In this document: in pieces, positions 33,430 to 34,893 of the stretch | Position numbering within the stretch: position 1 is the first letter of the stretch | How the letters are laid out: each line of letters starts with the position of its first letter | Source of the DNA: Bacteroidetes bacterium GWA2_40_15 | Lineage (GTDB): Bacteria > Bacteroidota > Bacteroidia > Bacteroidales > VadinHA17 | NCBI GenBank assembly: GCA_001768195.1 | Contig: MENI01000033.1 | Coordinates: 1 to 34,893 of the forward strand | Reading direction: 5' to 3' | DNA length: 34,893 nucleotides | Notes under the pieces: model-generated | Databases searched by the model: none | What the model was told of the DNA's origin: nothing | Seen by the model: the letters and a program-made list of their open reading frames with translations, nothing else | Made by a program: the position numbers and the translations under genes

Positions 33430-34881
33430 CTAGTTTCCAAACTGATAACTGAATATAGTTCCATCGGTCTGCACCCCTCCGATGGATTTAAGGGTTGATT
33501 CGTTATTTGTAAATTGACGGACATCAGCAGGTGAATTCACCTTTTTACCATTTACATTAAGGATAATATAGCCTTTTCTTATGCCCAGATCCCTGAATTT
33601 ACCTTCATTCAGCTCAGTAACTTTTACACCATAGCTGACATCAAATGAATTTTTGTCATCGGAGCTGAGATTAGCCAGCCGGGCTCCAAATACTAAATCA
33701 GTACCTGTATCTGCAGTAACAACATTTGTATTGCCCGCAACATTTTTCATTGTAACATTTACCGTTGACTCTTTGCCATTACGGAGGTAAGTTACGGTAG
33801 ACTTATCACCAGGACGACGCTTTCCAACCTGCTCCTGCAGTTCTGCAGTAGTATTTACCGGCACACCATCAAAAGCTGTTATTATATCATTCGCTTTAAG
33901 TCCGGCTGCCTCAGCCGATCCGTTTGCAACTATGCCTGTTATCATTATGCCTCTGACCCTGTCGAGCTTATATTTTTCAGCATCATCCGAGCTGACATCC
34001 CTGATATTGACTCCTATAATTGCCCTCTGCACCTCTCCAAATTCCTTAAGGTCTTCGACTACCTTCCTCACAATTGTTATCGGGATGGCAAATGAATTTC
34101 CTGCATAAGCTCCGCTGGGAGAAAGAATTGCAGAAGTTATTCCCACCAGCAGACCCTTGGTATTTACAAGAGCTCCTCCGCTGTTACCCATGTTCAGGGC
34201 TGCATCAGTCTGAATGAATGATTCAATCATGTAATCGCCTTCAAGTATTCCAAGTCTTCTTCCCTTGGCACTTACTATACCGGCAGTAACTGTTGATGTA
34301 AGATTAAAAGGATTTCCAACAGCCAGAACCCACTCTCCCAGTTTCAGCTGCTCTGAATCACCATACTTAATGTATGGCAGATTATCTGAAGTAACCTTTA
34401 AAAGTGCAATATCTGTGCTTGGATCAGTACCGACAATCTTAGCCTGAAGCGTCCTTTTGTCATTCAGAATCACTTCAACCCCGTCAGCACCTTCTATAAC
34501 ATGGTTATTTGTAATTATATATCCGTCGGCTGATATTATAACACCTGAACCGTAACCACTTACCTCTCTCGGTTTAGTAGAATACCGGTCGCCATAAAAC
34601 CACTCCATAATAGGATTCTGAGCATACCCGCCCATCATCTTCCTGGTATGGACATGTACCACAGCGTGAACCGTCTGTTCTGCCGCATAGGTAAAATCAA
34701 CCTGCCCGGCCTGCATCTGAAAAGATGTCAGCATTGCTCTTGCGTTTTGAACTTCCACTGATGAACTGTCCTGTGTAAAAACAGGAAGATCCTTCTCAAT
34801 ATATCTTGTATATACAAATAATGTGATAACTGTTCCTAAAACAGCCATTGCAAATGAGCCGATAAAATATTTTGCTTTCAT
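33430..34881 (-). CDS. degP: HtrA/DegP-type periplasmic serine protease
   Basis: Envelope quality-control protease of 483 residues. I chose the ATG at 34881 (MKAKYFIGSFAMAVLGTVIT) over the TTG at 34887. The N-terminal hydrophobic segment (about 5-24) is a signal peptide or anchor. The trypsin-like domain shows catalytic His in ITNNHVIEG, Asp in DPSTDIALLKV and Ser in NMGNSGGALVN. Two PDZ domains follow (from about IIGVNIRDVSSDDAEKYKL and from about VFGARLANLSSDDKNSFDV). The second is degenerate and ends at the C-terminus (SYQFGN). The catalytic triad is complete. The upstream promoter lies beyond the window edge. It is 132 bases upstream of rpoD on the same strand, and rpoD has its own promoter. 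Confidence 0.96.
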   Translation of the reverse strand: MKAKYFIGSFAMAVLGTVITLFVYTRYIEKDLPVFTQDSSSVEVQNARAMLTSFQMQAGQVDFTYAAEQTVHAVVHVHTRKMMGGYAQNPIMEWFYGDRYSTKPREVSGYGSGVIISADGYIITNNHVIEGADGVEVILNDKRTLQAKIVGTDPSTDIALLKVTSDNLPYIKYGDSEQLKLGEWVLAVGNPFNLTSTVTAGIVSAKGRRLGILEGDYMIESFIQTDAALNMGNSGGALVNTKGLLVGITSAILSPSGAYAGNSFAIPITIVRKVVEDLKEFGEVQRAIIGVNIRDVSSDDAEKYKLDRVRGIMITGIVANGSAEAAGLKANDIITAFDGVPVNTTAELQEQVGKRRPGDKSTVTYLRNGKESTVNVTMKNVAGNTNVVTADTGTDLVFGARLANLSSDDKNSFDVSYGVKVTELNEGKFRDLGIRKGYIILNVNGKKVNSPADVRQFTNNESTLKSIGGVQTDGTIFSYQFGN

Positions 34882-34893
34882 ATTCAAATTAAT

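Noticed and set aside
1-34893. tRNA or rRNA genes
   Set aside because: No cloverleaf-like or rRNA-like stretch was recognised in the gaps by eye. A tRNA search program would be needed to exclude one fully.

Overview
The window looks like chromosomal DNA of a member of the Bacteroidota, probably an environmental Bacteroidales/Marinilabiliales-type organism. The primary sigma factor begins with the short N-terminus typical of that phylum ([18 protein letters not shown]) and is preceded by an exact Bacteroidota promoter (TTTG, 19 bases, TATCTTTG). Ribosome binding sites are mostly not of the Shine-Dalgarno type. There is a TonB-dependent receptor, and hybrid two-component kinases are abundant.

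Left half (1 to about 19.35 kb, AT-rich, mostly + strand). It opens with the end of a type III restriction subunit whose start lies outside the window. A run of signalling genes follows: a soluble PAS hybrid kinase (2771-4441); a compact set of TonB-dependent receptor, YfiR-like periplasmic protein and CHASE8-HAMP hybrid kinase (4850-9312); a broken PAS/receiver remnant (9477-10141); a membrane kinase with a large extracytoplasmic sensor and two PAS domains (10268-13210); and a tight three-gene unit of CHASE hybrid kinase, receiver-kinase and receiver-PP2C phosphatase (13542-19349). No DNA-binding output domain is present in any of them. The only visible output is the PP2C phosphatase, so signals probably end in protein-protein control such as partner switching. 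Three intergenic spaces here carry the same kind of long imperfect hairpin.

Right half (about 19.4-34.9 kb, higher GC, mostly - strand). Transcribed right to left is a probable cluster: exported deaminase-like protein, exported class-I glutamine amidotransferase-like hydrolase, DUF4832 glycosidase-like protein, N-terminally truncated nucleotidyltransferase, DUF4091/GH123-like lipoprotein, galactokinase and D-3-phosphoglycerate dehydrogenase, ending in a small gene remnant. An FAD-dependent L-2-hydroxyglutarate oxidase-type gene is divergent from it. It converges on uvrB across two back-to-back heptanucleotide repeat arrays. Then come a doubled palindrome-rich repeat, rpoD with a clear promoter and terminator, and an HtrA/DegP serine protease.

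The best candidates for something little described are the receptor/YfiR/CHASE8-kinase set, which looks like a YfiBNR-type envelope sensor whose diguanylate cyclase is replaced by a histidine kinase; the intergenic hairpin family with conserved A-A mismatches and compensatory changes; the headless nucleotidyltransferase with an unrecognised C-terminal domain; and the adjacent exported deaminase and C26-type hydrolase.
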